Shown: positions 14,198-14,883 of the stretch, piece after piece
Layout of the letters: every line of letters starts with the position of its first letter
How positions within the stretch are numbered: the first letter of the stretch is position 1
DNA from: Flavobacteriaceae bacterium
Lineage (GTDB): Bacteria > Bacteroidota > Bacteroidia > Flavobacteriales > Flavobacteriaceae
Assembly (NCBI GenBank): GCA_019090365.1
Contig: JAHRWC010000058.1
Span: forward strand, 1-14,883
Length of the DNA: 14,883 nt
Reading direction: 5' to 3'
Notes under the pieces: generated by a model
The model's input: only the letters and a program-made list of their open reading frames with translations
The model's database searches: none
Told to the model about the DNA's origin: nothing
Program-made: the position numbers and the translations under genes

Positions 14198-14824
14198 TTA
14201 TGATCCTTTCTTTTTCGGTTCTGCTTCAGATAATTTCTGTGGAAATAACGTCTGTATGTTTTTCAGCTTATCTTCTGTAGCACTTACATTACCGTTAAAA
14301 TTCCCTTCATCTATAGCTTTTTTTACTTCCGTAAATTTCCAACCGTAAAGACGTTGTGATTCTCTATCTCTTAAATAATTATACGCAGCAACTAATTCAT
14401 TTTGTACATTAATGTACATTTTATATGAAGTTAGTCTATCGTTTTGTACAGAAACAATTGCTTTATCAGGATTATCTGATGAATCAGAACTTCTTTTCCC
14501 TTTACAATAGTTACAATACTCTGGACTATTTGATGCTGCTCCTCCATTATCCAAGAAATCAATAGCAGCTTGACGTAAATCTTTTAACTGCATTAATTCA
14601 TCTTCAACAAGTAATTGGTCATTTTTATTTACATTAACAATAAATAAATTACGTTCCTTAATAATTACTTTGTCTTCAGGTTTTTGCTCTTCCATTGGAG
14701 GCAACTGTCTAGCAATCCCTTTATCTTTTTCTATCGTAGTTGTAACTAGGAAAAAAATAAGAAGTAGGAATGCGATATCTGCCATAGATCCTGCATTAAC
14801 TTCGGGTGTTGCTCTTCTTGCCAT
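14198..14824 (-). CDS. exbD: ExbD/TolR-family biopolymer transport protein with extended periplasmic domain (first copy)
   Basis: A 208-residue ExbD paralogue. Residues 10-31 hold the transmembrane helix with the conserved aspartate D16 (NAGSMADIAFLLLIFFLVTT). The PPMEEQKPE stretch (42-50) follows the helix. The periplasmic part is about 60 residues longer than usual. It contains an insert with C104 and C107 (YCNYCKGKRSSDSSDNPDK, 103-121) that interrupts the normal ExbD fold before KAIVSVQNDRLTSY. The ATG overlaps the TAA stop of the upstream membrane-protein gene (TAATG), and the second exbD follows after 12 nt. Two unequal ExbD proteins in one operon may form a heteromeric channel partner, which is inference. 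Confidence 0.92.
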   Translation of the reverse strand: MARRATPEVNAGSMADIAFLLLIFFLVTTTIEKDKGIARQLPPMEEQKPEDKVIIKERNLFIVNVNKNDQLLVEDELMQLKDLRQAAIDFLDNGGAASNSPEYCNYCKGKRSSDSSDNPDKAIVSVQNDRLTSYKMYINVQNELVAAYNYLRDRESQRLYGWKFTEVKKAIDEGNFNGNVSATEDKLKNIQTLFPQKLSEAEPKKKGS

Positions 14825-14883
14825 TATTTTGCTATTTTTTTAATTCCGCTTAATACCATTGCACCTACTGCTAAAATAGCTAA
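14824..14883 (-). CDS. C-terminal end of a membrane protein upstream of exbD (partial)
   Basis: On the minus strand the window ends inside an open frame whose last 19 codons read LAILAVGAMVLSGIKKIAK before a TAA. The TAA overlaps the exbD ATG by one base (TAATG). The segment is a hydrophobic stretch followed by a basic tail. The position suggests an ExbB/TolQ/MotA-like channel subunit, or a small membrane protein of the same operon. Too little is visible to decide. Confidence 0.65.
   Translation of the reverse strand, partial: LAILAVGAMVLSGIKKIAK

Overview
The window is bacterial chromosome from a member of the Bacteroidota, most likely Flavobacteriia (family Flavobacteriaceae). The evidence is the AT-rich sequence with A-rich leaders and no obvious Shine-Dalgarno sites, perfect Bacteroidota-type -7 promoter elements (TAnnTTTG) close to start codons, two type IX secretion (T9SS) C-terminal sorting domains, a DUF5686-type outer-membrane barrel, and a paired exbD operon. 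No tRNA, rRNA, CRISPR array, insertion sequence or integrase is visible.

Layout. (1) 1-1857, plus: a secreted seven-repeat FG-GAP/VCBS propeller protein with an ASPIC/UnbV domain and a T9SS sorting tail. (2) 1858-2167: a gene-free convergent spacer with two hairpins whose T-tracts both suit leftward transcription. (3) 2168-3665, minus: a two-gene unit made of a small T9SS-tailed protein and, 4 nt downstream, a secreted protein with the YQAVARD head module. (4) 3666-4050: a divergent promoter region. (5) 4051-5422, plus: pyrH (UMP kinase) and frr (ribosome recycling factor), closed by a 14-bp-stem terminator. (6) 5505-9237, plus: a barrel-only DUF5686-like outer-membrane protein and an RND/MMPL-type permease with a TTG start. 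(7) 9309-10751, plus: asnS, starting at an ATG 21 nt inside the longest ORF because the upstream TTG lies within its promoter; a terminator follows. (8) 10851-12924, plus: rpoN (sigma-54) and, 4 nt downstream, a PAP2-like membrane protein. (9) 12919-14883, minus: an outer-membrane barrel gene, a perfect palindromic terminator, two exbD genes, and the last 19 codons of an upstream membrane protein whose stop overlaps the first exbD start.

Functionally this is a housekeeping block (nucleotide metabolism, ribosome recycling, Asn-tRNA charging, alternative sigma factor) interleaved with envelope genes (T9SS cargo, outer-membrane barrels, RND permease, proton-motive-force-coupled ExbD). The left 4 kb is the most accessory-looking part. 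I see no clear-cut undescribed system. The most useful leads are the small surface-protein pair at 2168-3665 with its unusual flanks, the consistent short-leader promoter architecture, the missing acidic residues in one half of the RND permease, and the cysteine-bearing insert in the first ExbD.
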